DNA of 64,000 nt from assembly GCA_025594325.1 (NCBI GenBank), contig JANHCV010000007.1, positions 496,001 to 560,000 of the forward strand, given 5' to 3'. This DNA comes from Blastocladiella emersonii ATCC 22665. Lineage: Eukaryota > Blastocladiomycota > Blastocladiomycetes > Blastocladiales > Blastocladiaceae. Positions 1 through 9,295 of the stretch are shown here, piece by piece. A program made the position numbers and the translations under genes. The notes beneath the pieces were generated by a model. That model did no database searches. It had not been told where the DNA came from and worked only from the letters and a program-made list of their open reading frames with translations. The first letter of the stretch is position 1. The number at the start of each line of letters is the position of its first letter.

Positions 1-1
1 C

Positions 2-283
2 CGTAACTTTTTGCTCGTGTACGCGGTCCAGGGCCGCGCGGCCGGGCTGGTTCGCGCGATTCGGGAGAGTCCGCGGTGGACGCCCATGGACCCGGCCGGG
101 GTGCGGGTGTTGATCCAGCAGGCGAAAACGGCGGGAGCTGGGCCCGAGGTGTTGGTGGAGCTGTACGCGGTGCTCGAGGACGCGGTCAAGCGGTACGGCG
201 ACGCGGGGCTGGCGGCGGTCGTGGCCCCGGGCGTCGCGCGGATGGCCGTCGGTGCAGAGGCGCCACGGCGGCCGGGAGTCTAG
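2..283 (+). CDS. C-terminal end of an unknown protein (cut by window edge)
   Basis: The frame is open from the left edge to a TAG at 281–283, giving about 93 residues rich in Ala, Val and Arg with helical spacing. It has no recognisable motif. The style (short amphipathic helices) loosely recalls the helical repeat part of the F-box-like gene at the right end of the window, but this is only an impression. A possible poly(A) signal follows 25 bp downstream and the neighbouring receptor gene converges on it, which supports a real 3' end. The function is unknown. Confidence 0.5.
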   Translation, partial: RNFLLVYAVQGRAAGLVRAIRESPRWTPMDPAGVRVLIQQAKTAGAGPEVLVELYAVLEDAVKRYGDAGLAAVVAPGVARMAVGAEAPRRPGV

Positions 284-307
284 TCTCGTCCGCAGCAGTT
301 GTATTGA

Positions 308-313
308 AATAAA
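308..313 (+). promoter_or_regulatory. AATAAA poly(A) signal
   Basis: A perfect AATAAA lies 25 bp after the stop of the left-edge gene and just before the stop of the convergent receptor gene. The position fits a polyadenylation signal for the plus-strand gene. Confidence 0.45.
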
Positions 314-318
314 AGTCA

Positions 319-3300
319 TCAGTGCTCCGTCTGCGCGTGCTCCGCCGTCGCCCCGCTCGTCGTCGCAGTCGCCAGCACACTCGTCCCGACGACAGCGCCC
401 ACACGCGTCGGCGCAGGACTCCCTCCACCCCCGCCCGCATGTCCGCCGTACAGCCCCGCAAACGACTGTCCGCGGTTCGCGAGCGCGTACGCGAGCGCGT
501 CGGCCCACATGCCCGCGTCGGCGGGGGTCGCGGCCATCAGCTCGTACTGGTGGCCGTCCGTCAGCGCGATGGTGAAGGCCACGGTGGCGAGGTCGACGGG
601 CGCGTCGGTATCGGCGCCGGCGGCGGAGGAGGGTGAGGGGGGAGACGGAGGGGTGATCTTGGCCAGCTCGTCGATGCATAGCACGTTGCCAGTGTCCGAG
701 ACGTCCGCCTACACACACGCCGGGGTTAGCTTGACGTCGTTCTTGCGGATGCGGCATTCGTACCGAGTCGAGCGGCTCGAGCACGACCAGCCCCTGCTGC
801 GGGTACACGAGGAACCGCGCCGCCTTCCACGCCGCGCGCCACATGAGCCGCGCGGTGCGCGAGTGCCGGTAGCTGAGCACGCCCTCTTTCACGTACGCGA
901 GCGGCGGCGGGACTTTGGCGGGGGTGCTACCGGTGCTCTCGCTCGACTGCGTCATCGACGCCTTCCCACCGGCGCCCTTGGTCGAAGCGCCGCGGGTCTG
1001 CGAGTCCTCACCGCCAAACGAACCGCCCGTCCGCGCCTCGCTCCCACCCCCCGCGCGGCTCCCGCTGCGCTTCCCCGGCTCCGGCAACCCGCGGACCGTG
1101 CGGACGCCCGCGGCGACGAGCGGCGCGAGCAGCGTCGCGACGAGGGTCCCCGTGGCGAGCATCGTGCCCATGGCGAGGATCGCGTACTGGAGCGGCTGGC
1201 CGAGCGTGTTGAGGTAGACGAGCGGCGGCGCGACGAGCGCGATGAGGGCCAGGTTGTACGTGCAGAAACCGAGCCCTTTCGCCTCGGGGAACTGCGCCGC
1301 CGAGGCTTTGCGGGTTTTGACGGCCAGGTACAGCAGGAACGCGAGCTGTGCTCCCCCAAAAACGAACAGGATGGCGAGCATCGCGGTTTCGAATGCGGGG
1401 GATCGCGACGCGCACGCCGTGTATCGCGAAAGCGTCTGCGGCACGTCCGCGGGGACGCGCGGGTCGACGGCCGTCCAGACCGCGAGAACGGCGGCGGTGG
1501 TCCCGATGGACGCGGCGCGGAACATCATCCGCATGCGCGCGGGGACCGCGTTGATCGCGAGCCGCCGCGCGAGCGGGTTGCGGTGCAGCATGTACACGTG
1601 GAACAGGTTCATCCCCATGGCGTTGAACACGGTCGACGCCGCGAGCCCGGTCACCCACGGCTGCACGATGCACTGGAACGGCGTCGGCACACCGACGTAC
1701 ACCGCGGGCACAAAGTACGCGAGGAACGCGCCCGCCAGCATCTGCGCCGCGAGCGACGGGCACGACGACAGCGTGCGGCGCCACCGGGTCGGGTCCGACT
1801 TTGTGCGCAGGTGCGACGCGAGCGCGTAGAGCGCGAACAGGACGATGGTCAGCTGCCCGAGCGCCGCGAGGACCAGCATCACGAGCCCGACGGCGTCCGT
1901 CGCCTGCACGTTGGTCGGCAACCCCAGAAGGTCGATGGCCATGACCTGCGCGATCACCGAGTTGATGGTCGCTAGCATCTCCTCCTCGGTCACCTGCCCG
2001 CGGAGCATGTTCGCCCAGTTGGTGTAGATGGCCTGCGACACGTCGAGCCACTGTGTCCCGGCGACGGCCGAGGGCCGGGCTACGGGCTACACGCGAGGGG
2101 GCGGGGTTAGAGCGCTTGTAGCGGTGGTGATAGAGAGGGACGTACCTTGACTGCCTTGAAGATGTCACACCCGCCGACCGCCGCGCACACGGCCGCATCG
2201 TCCCACAGCCCCGTGAGCGACGGCAGCACGCCATGCGCGACGGCCCGTGCCGCCTGGACCTGCCGGCTCGCGAGCCACGCCGCCGCCAACAGCGTCGCCG
2301 CGCGGTCCGTCCCCGCCGGCGTCGTCGCGCTGCTGACCCCGACCATCATCCCGCCGACCATACTCACGCCCGCATCCGCCGCGACATTCCCCGGGATCGG
2401 CGCGCGCGCCCACGCGAAGCTCACGTTCCCCGCGGCGCGCGGCAGCCACGACCAGTGCCGCAGGTAGACCGCGTTGCCGCGCTGCCACTCGTCGAGCGAG
2501 GCCAGGTCGTCCGACACGATGGCGGGGGCCCCGATCACGCCCGACTTGATCCAACGGCGCGCGCGGCGCGCGGTCGCGAGGGCCGCGGGGTACAGAGGCG
2601 ATTTCGCGGTTGAGGAGAGAGTGCGGTTGGGTTCGAGGACCGAGCCCGCACGGTACGACGCCAGCCACTCGAGGGCCGCGGCGGTTAGGCCTTCGGCGGA
2701 GCGCAGCTGCGACATGTACCCGATCAGCGCCGGGTTCTTGACGCGTTCCGAGGGGAGGGTCGCGTTCAGCGCGCGCTCGATGTCGTCCCACTACATTCGC
2801 GCAACGGTGAGTGAAGGCGGCGGGAGAGGGTGAGAGGGGAGAGGCCGGACCGTCTTGGGCGCGTCAGCGAACCCGTACTTGGCGAGCAGCGAGGTCTGGT
2901 AGTACAGCACGCCGAGGTCGAGCGACACGGGCAGGCCGACCCTGTCCACCAACTCGTTAGCCCTCGCTCGCCTCCTCGCACCGCTGAAAAACGTACTGCG
3001 CCCCGTTAATCATCCCCGCGCCCAGCACCTGCGGGAGATGCCCCGCGAGCGTGCTGCCCGACAGCCCCTGGCTCAGGTTGTACAGCGACGGCGACAGCGC
3101 GCCGGCCCAGATCCCGTCAAACACGACCACGTCCGTCGCGTTGTTGAGCAGCGCGTTTTGCAGGTTCGAGAGGATGTCTACCCGAGGCGGTCGCGCGGTC
3201 AGCGACGCGTCACTCGCGTGTGTGTGTGTGTGGGTGGCCACGGACCCGTCGTCGTGAGGCCCGGATTCCACGTCAGCGCGAGATCGATGCCCGACGCCGC

Positions 3301-3582
3301 GGACCACGACGCGGCGAGCGGGCCGAGGACCGACTCTTCGTCCGTGATGTTGGTTGTCGTCGGGACTAGACGCGCGTCCGCGGGTCAGCGACGCGTGGAT
3401 GTCGAGGGGCCAGGACGACGTACGCGGCGTGATCAGGACGCGGACGGTTGGCCGACAAGCTGCGCTAGGACAAATCGGGCGAAGCTCAGTCGCCGAGAGC
3501 CGAGAAAGTGGCGGCGCATCGTACACGCGAGGCCCGCGAGGGCGGCGAGCAGCGCCAGCGCGCTCAGGTACAGGCGGTGCAT
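319..3582 (-). CDS. Receptor 1: periplasmic-binding domain + 7TM (class C-like) + PH-like tail
   Basis: Eight exons read cleanly: complement(join(319..708,764..2086,2146..2790,2851..2941,2997..3177,3246..3365,3424..3459,3525..3582)), 947 aa. Residues 1–19 are a signal peptide (MHRLYLSALALLAALAGLA). Residues about 25–375 match the type II extracellular solute-binding fold (SBP family 1, MalE-like): a VLYYQTSLLAKYGF block, then W-D-D, then a late LPSL segment. Residues about 440–700 give seven hydrophobic helices; helix 3 opens with Cys in FQCIVQPWV, as in class C receptors. The tail from about 745 has a PH-like pattern (KEGVLSYR, FLVYPQQGLVVLE, and a final helix with MWADALAYAL). The exon before W-D-D ends at the same point as in receptors 3 and 4. 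It is the most divergent intact member. The ligand is unknown; a sugar or other small nutrient is an inference from the SBP family. Expected at the plasma membrane. Confidence 0.85.
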
Positions 3583-3621
3583 CGTGTTACAACATGGGCA
3601 GTGGACGTGTTTGCATTGAGG

Positions 3622-3629
3622 TTTATAAA
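3622..3629 (-). promoter_or_regulatory. TATA-like box upstream of receptor 1
   Basis: TTTATAAA lies about 40 bp before the receptor 1 start codon, inside the 146-bp gap that separates it from the PPR-like gene. It is an AT-rich island in GC-rich surroundings, so a core promoter role is plausible but unproven. Confidence 0.3.
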
Positions 3630-3728
3630 AGAGCTAAGGATACGACGGGAGCGTCTAAGAAAGGGGGAGGGGGAAGCCGATGACAAGGACGCGTCGGGTG
3701 TCTCCCACGACGCGACGCGTCTCGCTGC

Positions 3729-5300
3729 TCAATCCCGTGCAGCAGCCGCCCGCGATGGCGGCGGGACCAGCTCGCCCTTCTCGGCCGTCTCCCTCGCGCG
3801 CGCCTCGGTCCACCCGGTCGGTCCGGGCTCGTACCCGCGCTCGAGGCACGACATCACGAACGGCACGATCCGGTCCGTCTGCTTGGCGTCGACGAAGGCG
3901 CGGACCATCATCTCGACGGCGTAGTCGTGGAGGAACGGCGTCCCCGGGATCGTCGCGAACAGGTCCTCGATGCGCTGCACGAGCTCGCCGCGGGTCCGCT
4001 TCTTCCCACTCCGGTTCCCGCCGGCCTCGGCCGCCCAGTGCCGGATCAGCACCGCGTATGGCGAGTACTTGACGCGCGCGAACCCGAGAAACTCGGCGCA
4101 CCGGTCCGTGTACGCGGCCAGCGTCTCGAGCGCACCGCGCTCGTCGCCCGCCCGCAATAGCGCGTCCATCACGGCCTCGGCCGACATGCTGAAGAGCGGT
4201 TTCTGCGACAGGCGCATCTCGTGCGCGAGGTGCGCGCGCGCCGCGGCCAGGTCGTTGCGATGGATCGCCAGCTGTACGTGCACGTGGTGGCAGCTCGGCG
4301 TCAGCGGCACGCCGCGCGCGTCGAGCCGGTCGAGGACGGCCTGCGCCGCGTCGGCGTGCCCGTGCGCCAGCTCGGCGAGCGCCATGGTCGAGTACGCCTT
4401 GGCGAGCGCCGCGGGCTGGGTCTCGTTCGCAACAAACTCCTCGAACAGGGCGCGCGCGGCCGCGAGCCCCAGCGAACCGTCGGGGTCGGCGGGGTCGCCG
4501 CGTGCCTTGCGGTCGAGCGCGAGCGACGAGTGGATCTCGATCAGGATACGGTGCAGGACCCACGGGTGCGCCTGGATCACGGGCTGGTCGCGGAACGACT
4601 GCGCGACGTCGAGCGCCTCCTCGAACCGGCGCGTCTTCTTGTACGCATTGAGCACCGCCGCGAACACGGGCAGCCGCACGGGCTCCGCGCCCGGCGCCTT
4701 GGCGGCTTCCTGCACCACGTCCCACAGCCCGCGGGTCTCGGAGACCATCTTGCACTGCGCGGCGCGCACCAGCGTCAGCTCCAGCAGCGGCATCGGCGGG
4801 GCCGCGCCGCCCTCGAGGCCCGCCAGCCGGTCGAGGAGCGAGATCATGTGCACCACGTCGCCCCGGCTCGCCTGCCGCTGCCGCAGCGCATTGAATAAAG
4901 CGAGGCACACGTCGGACGTCACGTACTCAGGCGCGTGTGCCGAGAGCCACTCGTAGTCTGTCCACGCCGACCGCGTGCGACGCTTGCGGCAGTGCATCAG
5001 CAGCCGCTGCTCCACGGCGCGCGGGTCCGGCGACTCTGGGTGGCCGCGCTGCTCGTGGTGCCGCTGGTACACGTTGGACGGCGGCCGCGCGCGCGGGTCC
5101 TCGGGGTCGGTGTAGTAGCGGCTGTCGTTGTCCCGGCGGTACCGCGGGGCGCGCGAGGACAGGTGCCTTGTCGCGGCGGCGATGGGTGCCGCGACCGCGG
5201 CAGCGAGTGGCCGGGCCACGGCGATCCGGCTCGCCGTAACGACGGGTATGCGCGCAGTCCGCAGCGCGTGTAGCATCATCATTGTGTACATGAAAGTCAA
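3729..5300 (-). CDS. Mitochondrial PPR-like helical-repeat protein
   Basis: A single 523-aa frame. The first 50 residues are rich in Arg, Ala and Ser with no acidic residues after the start (ALRTARIPVVTASRIAVAR, then RHLSSRAPRY), a typical mitochondrial presequence. The body holds degenerate 35-residue helical hairpins, for example around residues 215–245, 300–335, 340–370 and 470–505 (VFAAVLNAYKKTRRFEEAL; AYSTMALAELAHGHADAAQ). This layout fits pentatricopeptide-repeat proteins, which bind organellar RNA. No catalytic domain is visible. Methionines at residues 4 and 7 are alternative starts. It diverges from CSN2 with a 240-bp gap. A general TPR-like scaffold is the main alternative. Confidence 0.7.
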   Translation of the reverse strand: MTFMYTMMMLHALRTARIPVVTASRIAVARPLAAAVAAPIAAATRHLSSRAPRYRRDNDSRYYTDPEDPRARPPSNVYQRHHEQRGHPESPDPRAVEQRLLMHCRKRRTRSAWTDYEWLSAHAPEYVTSDVCLALFNALRQRQASRGDVVHMISLLDRLAGLEGGAAPPMPLLELTLVRAAQCKMVSETRGLWDVVQEAAKAPGAEPVRLPVFAAVLNAYKKTRRFEEALDVAQSFRDQPVIQAHPWVLHRILIEIHSSLALDRKARGDPADPDGSLGLAAARALFEEFVANETQPAALAKAYSTMALAELAHGHADAAQAVLDRLDARGVPLTPSCHHVHVQLAIHRNDLAAARAHLAHEMRLSQKPLFSMSAEAVMDALLRAGDERGALETLAAYTDRCAEFLGFARVKYSPYAVLIRHWAAEAGGNRSGKKRTRGELVQRIEDLFATIPGTPFLHDYAVEMMVRAFVDAKQTDRIVPFVMSCLERGYEPGPTGWTEARARETAEKGELVPPPSRAAAARD

Positions 5301-5540
5301 AGTGGAGAGCGGAGAGGGCGAGGTGGCGCGGGCAGGAATCGAACCCGGGCCGCGACCTGGGCGACAGGCTCGGCGGGCGCGTCACGTTGGCGCCGGCGCG
5401 AGGTGTGAGTGACGCGACGGCGGCGATCGGCGTTCGCTGAGCGGCGCTCCTCCCGCTTTCCGCTCCCGACGCGACCTGAGCCCTGCGAGCCGACCTCGCG
5501 CTTCTGCCTGCAACGCACCGACACCACACGCATCGACACC

Positions 5541-7112
5541 ATGTCCGACTTTGAGGATGACTTCATGGACGGTGGGTTGCCGCCCCCGCACCCAGACCGC
5601 GCGAGACGAGCGTGTGTGACTCACCCCACGACCCCGCACGCCCGCCACGCGTCCAGGTGATGAGGGAGATTTCGAGTACGAGGAGGACGATGACGAGGAG
5701 GAGGATGTCGATCTCGAGAACATTTACTACAGCGCCAAGGGTACGCGCTCACCGTGCGAGTGACCGCGGCGGCCGAGACTGACGCACACCCAACACGCGA
5801 AGCCGTCGTCGACGACGACAAGGACGCGGCGCTCGCCAAGTTCCAGGCCGTGGTCGACGGCGAGGTCGAGGAGGGCAAGTGGGCGTTCAAGGCCTTCAAG
5901 CAGATGTTCAAGCTGACGTTCCGCGCCGGCCGCCTCGCCGAGGCCCTGCAGTACTACCGCTCGGTGCTGCGCGTCGTGCCGACCGCCGTCACCCGCAACG
6001 AGTCGGAAAAGTCCATCAACAACATGCTCGACCTCGTGTCCGGCACGGGCGTCGGCACCGGGTGCCAGGACCTCGCCTTCCTCGAGCAGGTGTACAACGC
6101 GACGCTGGCGACGCTCGAGGCGCTGCGCAACGACCGGCTATGGCTCAAGTGCAACCTCAAGCTCGCCAAGCTGTACCTCGACCGCCGCGAGTACACGCGG
6201 CTCGCGCGCGTGCTCAAGCAGCTGCAGGCGTCGGTGCGGTCCGACGACGGGTCCGACGACCAGCGCAAGGGCACCCAGCAGCTCGAGATCCTCGCCCTCG
6301 AGATCCAAATGTACTCGGAGACCAAGAACAACAAGAAGCTCAAGGAGCTGTACCAGCAGTGCCTCAGCATCAAGTCGGCCATCCCCTCGCCCCGCATCAT
6401 GGGCATCATCCGCGAGTGCGGCGGCAAGATGCACATGGCCGAGGCCAACTGGAGCGAGGCCCAGTCCGCCTTCTTCGAGTCGTTCAAGAACTACGACGAC
6501 GCCGGCTCCTACCAGCGCATCCACGTCCTCAAGTACCTCGTGCTCGCCAACATGCTCGCCGAGTCCGAAATCGACCCGTTCGACTCGCAGGAGACCAAGC
6601 CCTACAAGTCGGACCCGGAGATCGCCGCCATGACCGACCTCGTCGCCGCCTACCACCGCCGCGACATTGCCGCCTTCGAGAAGATCCTCCGCACCAACCG
6701 CCGCTCCATCATGGACGACCCCTTCATCCGCGAGTACATTGACGAGGTCCTCCACACCATCCGCGCCCAGGTCATCGTCTCCCTCATCCAGCCCTACACC
6801 CGCATCGAGCTCGCCTTCATCGCCAACCAGCTCAACATCAGCATCGACGAGGTCGAGGCCCTCCTCGTCGCCCTCATCCTCGACAATAAAATCCACGGCA
6901 AGATCGACCAGACCCTCCAGCGCCTCGAGCTCTCGCACCGCACCGTCGTCGCGTCCTCGGCCACGATCGCCGCCCTCGGGCCCGCCGAGGCTGCCGCTGC
7001 CGCGATCGCCGCTCAGTCTGCTGCGTCCGAGTCGCTCTACGCCGTCACTAACCGCTGGTGCAACAACCTCAACACGCTGTCAGGCACCGTCGTCGGCAAG
7101 CTCAACCGCTAA
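5541..7112 (+). CDS. CSN2: COP9 signalosome complex subunit 2
   Basis: Three exons, join(5541..5571,5657..5740,5803..7112), give 474 aa, close to the usual size of about 440–500. The start MSDFEDDFMDG and the acidic stretch ending in DVDLENIYYSAK are hallmarks of CSN2. Further conserved blocks follow: AVTRNESEKSINNMLD, NDRLWLKCNLKLAKLYL, LEIQMYSETKNNKKLK, IMGIIRECGGKMH, NPFDSQE-like and MDDPFIREYIDEVL. The C-terminal 150 residues are the PCI winged-helix domain. CSN2 scaffolds the complex that removes Nedd8 from cullin-RING ubiquitin ligases. The first intron has a GTGGGT donor, the second GTACGC. The nearby F-box families would be substrate adaptors of the same ligase system, but the linkage is probably coincidental. 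Confidence 0.95.
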
Positions 7113-7577
7113 GAGAGTGGGTGGGGTCGTGTCTATTGGATTGGTCGTGTGGGATACAAAGCAGCTTTGGTTTTCATCATCGTCTGCTTCAGCCGATCCT
7201 CGATAGCGACGGATCTGGGAGATGGGTACCCGACAAGGTCAAAGCCGATGCGGACAGAGCAACGCGTGCGCCGCGCGACACGTGCACATGAGAGACGCTT
7301 CTCGCCTCCGCATCTCCCAGTGTCCTGAACGGGACACCCCTCAACCAAGAGGACAAAAATGGCCCCCTGTCACATTGTTTGACGTGCGGACCAAGGCGGC
7401 AACCACCACCACCAGGCTGGTGATGGGAGATCCAGGCCTGGCGTGTTCGCGGCACGCTCGCTGCCACCCGACCAGGGAATGCCGAATCCGAGGCCACGCC
7501 GAATCCGAGACCACGTTGCTAGGCTCTATGTAAAGTATCCATTGTGCCCTGTATTTCTAAGGTCATTCGTGGCCACC
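7113..7577. other. Intergenic, CSN2 to receptor 2
   Basis: No gene is supported here. It holds a CACGTG at 7279–7284 followed by a degenerate version of the GGCGC-NN-CGCG element seen upstream of the LRR genes. The short frames on both strands look like noise. Confidence 0.5.
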
Positions 7578-8980
7578 ATGAAACGATTTATGTATGCTCT
7601 GCGCCTTATGTCTTTTGGCCGCGGTTCTGGCGCCGGTGGCCGTGGCCGCGGCCAACGACGCCGCGGCCGCGGACGGGCCCATCTGCATGATGTTATCGTG
7701 ACCATCATCGCTTTCGTCCTCACGGAGGCCATTGTGATCGCGTCGGCCGTCGCGCTAGTCCGGCAGAAGCGGTCACCGCTTGCGCGCCGCATGTCGTTCC
7801 GTCTGCTTCTGTCGGTTCTCGGCGGGCTCGCTGTGGCGGCCGTGTGGCCGCTGCTCTTCGTCGGCCAGCGCACTGGTACACAGTGCTTGCTTCAGGTCGT
7901 GATCCTCGCGCTCGCGTGGGCCGTGATCCTTGCATGCATGGCCGTCCAAGATCTGCGTTTTTATCTCATCGTCTCGAGCCCTTTACGCCGCGTCGCGAGC
8001 GACGTCACTCGGATGCTTCGCACTTTCATTCTCATCGTGGTTCTGGTGCAGCTTCTCGGCCTGCTGCTGTGGGGACTCGTGAGCCCGCCGTCTGCGGCCG
8101 TGTACGTCGTGGCCGACGAGTGGTAGTACCTGGCGTGTTCCGAGGGCACAACGCCAGAGCTCATCGCGATCCCGGCCTCGGTGGTCGCGGCGCTCGTCGC
8201 GCTCAACCTGTGGCTCGCGTACCGGTCCAAGGCTAGCGAGGTCGCCATGGCCAAGCGGCAGACGCCGACGCTGCGGATTCTTTACGCGATCTGCCTAATC
8301 GCGCTCGTTCAGGTACTTCCTGTTTGCTTGACTGTTAGCCACGACTAACAGCTGACCCGTGTTCGTGTTCGTGCACGTAGGCCGTCTGTCTCATGGTTCC
8401 TCAAATCACCCCGTCGACTCGCTCACTCGTCTTTGCCGTGACGACGCTCGTGCTCGTCGCGACCATCTGCAAGCTGTACGTGCTCCAGCAGCTGTACCCG
8501 GACTCGGAGGAGTCGTCGAGCGGCTGGATGGGCACGACGCGCGTCGGTATCCTCTCATCCTTCTCCTCGCAAGTCGCCTCTACTGCATCTAGCAACCGCG
8601 CACCGGGCTCGTTCCACCGCGACTTCTCGACGTCAAGCGACCGCACTTCGACTTCACTCACTACGGGTGACACGGCGGTGCACGTGGCCGCGTCGACCTT
8701 CCTCATCGAGCTGACGCCGTGCGTGCCGTGTCAGCCTCAGCTCTTCGTCGACCAGGCGGTGCTGATCGCGACCGAGATCTTGGGCAACCCGCAGTACCGC
8801 GCGGCAATCGCCCTGCGCTCGCTCACGGCTGTCGACTTTGTCCCGGGCTCGCAGACGTGTCTCCGCCTCCGGCTGCGCGGCCACGTCGTCGACATCGTCG
8901 GGTCTATGGCGACGACTGCGACGATAGCCCAGTGGAAGCACGTTCTTGGCGATTTTGTGCGCGAGGAACCGGGACAGTGA
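7578..8980 (+). pseudogene. Receptor 2: broken receptor lacking its binding domain
   Basis: Tandem relative of receptor 3. The 7TM domain, the intron at 8313–8380 and the PH-like tail align along their length with receptor 3. Three defects are visible. (1) The whole binding domain is missing: a signal-peptide-like stretch (LCLLAAVLAPVAVAAAND) and a mature start ADGPI run straight into helix 1. (2) That signal peptide is in a different frame from the 7TM part; the ATG at 7578 instead gives an Arg/Gly-rich leader. (3) The conserved Trp-Glu-Tyr after helix 4 has become Trp-TAG-Tyr at 8124–8126. The frame is otherwise open to 8980. It could express only a truncated four-helix protein, so decay is the simplest reading. 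Confidence 0.85.
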
Positions 8981-9295
8981 CGCGGCCCGATGACAAGGAG
9001 TAGACCCATTTTTTTCCCTCCAACTCTGGTCGTACTCTGCGATCTGGGCGACGGGTACGCCACGGTCGGCCTCACGAAGGCGCAGCGCGGTGGCCGGTCG
9101 TTGCCGCCCCGCGTGGTGCGCGTCTTAAGCGGCACGTGCGGGTGAGCGACGCGTTTCACGCCCCGAACGCGTCTCTCGTCTCCCGGTGCCACCGTGCGAG
9201 ACGCCACGCGACTGGGGCCGGAAAAAGCGGAAACCGATGTCGCAGAGATCGGCTCGCGGCAACACGCTAATCTGTATTAAAACCCGCTGGCCACC
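8981..9295. promoter_or_regulatory. Presumed promoter region of receptor 3
   Basis: A 315-bp gap with no supported gene. CACGTG at 9133–9138 is followed by GTGAGCGACGCGT, related to the element upstream of the LRR genes. The receptor 3 start codon has a good Kozak-like context (GCCACCATG), shared with receptor 2. Confidence 0.4.

Noticed and set aside
509-1975. 488-codon plus-strand frame opposite receptor 1
   Set aside because: Ar rich in Arg, Glu and His with no domain; it is the antisense shadow of a well-supported spliced gene.
5322-5393. A complete tRNA gene on the minus strand
   Set aside because: Only the B-box and acceptor-like 3' end are present; no pairing 5' acceptor or D-arm could be folded.
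5879-6742. 287-codon frame over CSN2
   Set aside because: Same strand, wrong frame, Arg/Pro/Gln-rich; CSN2 explains the sequence.
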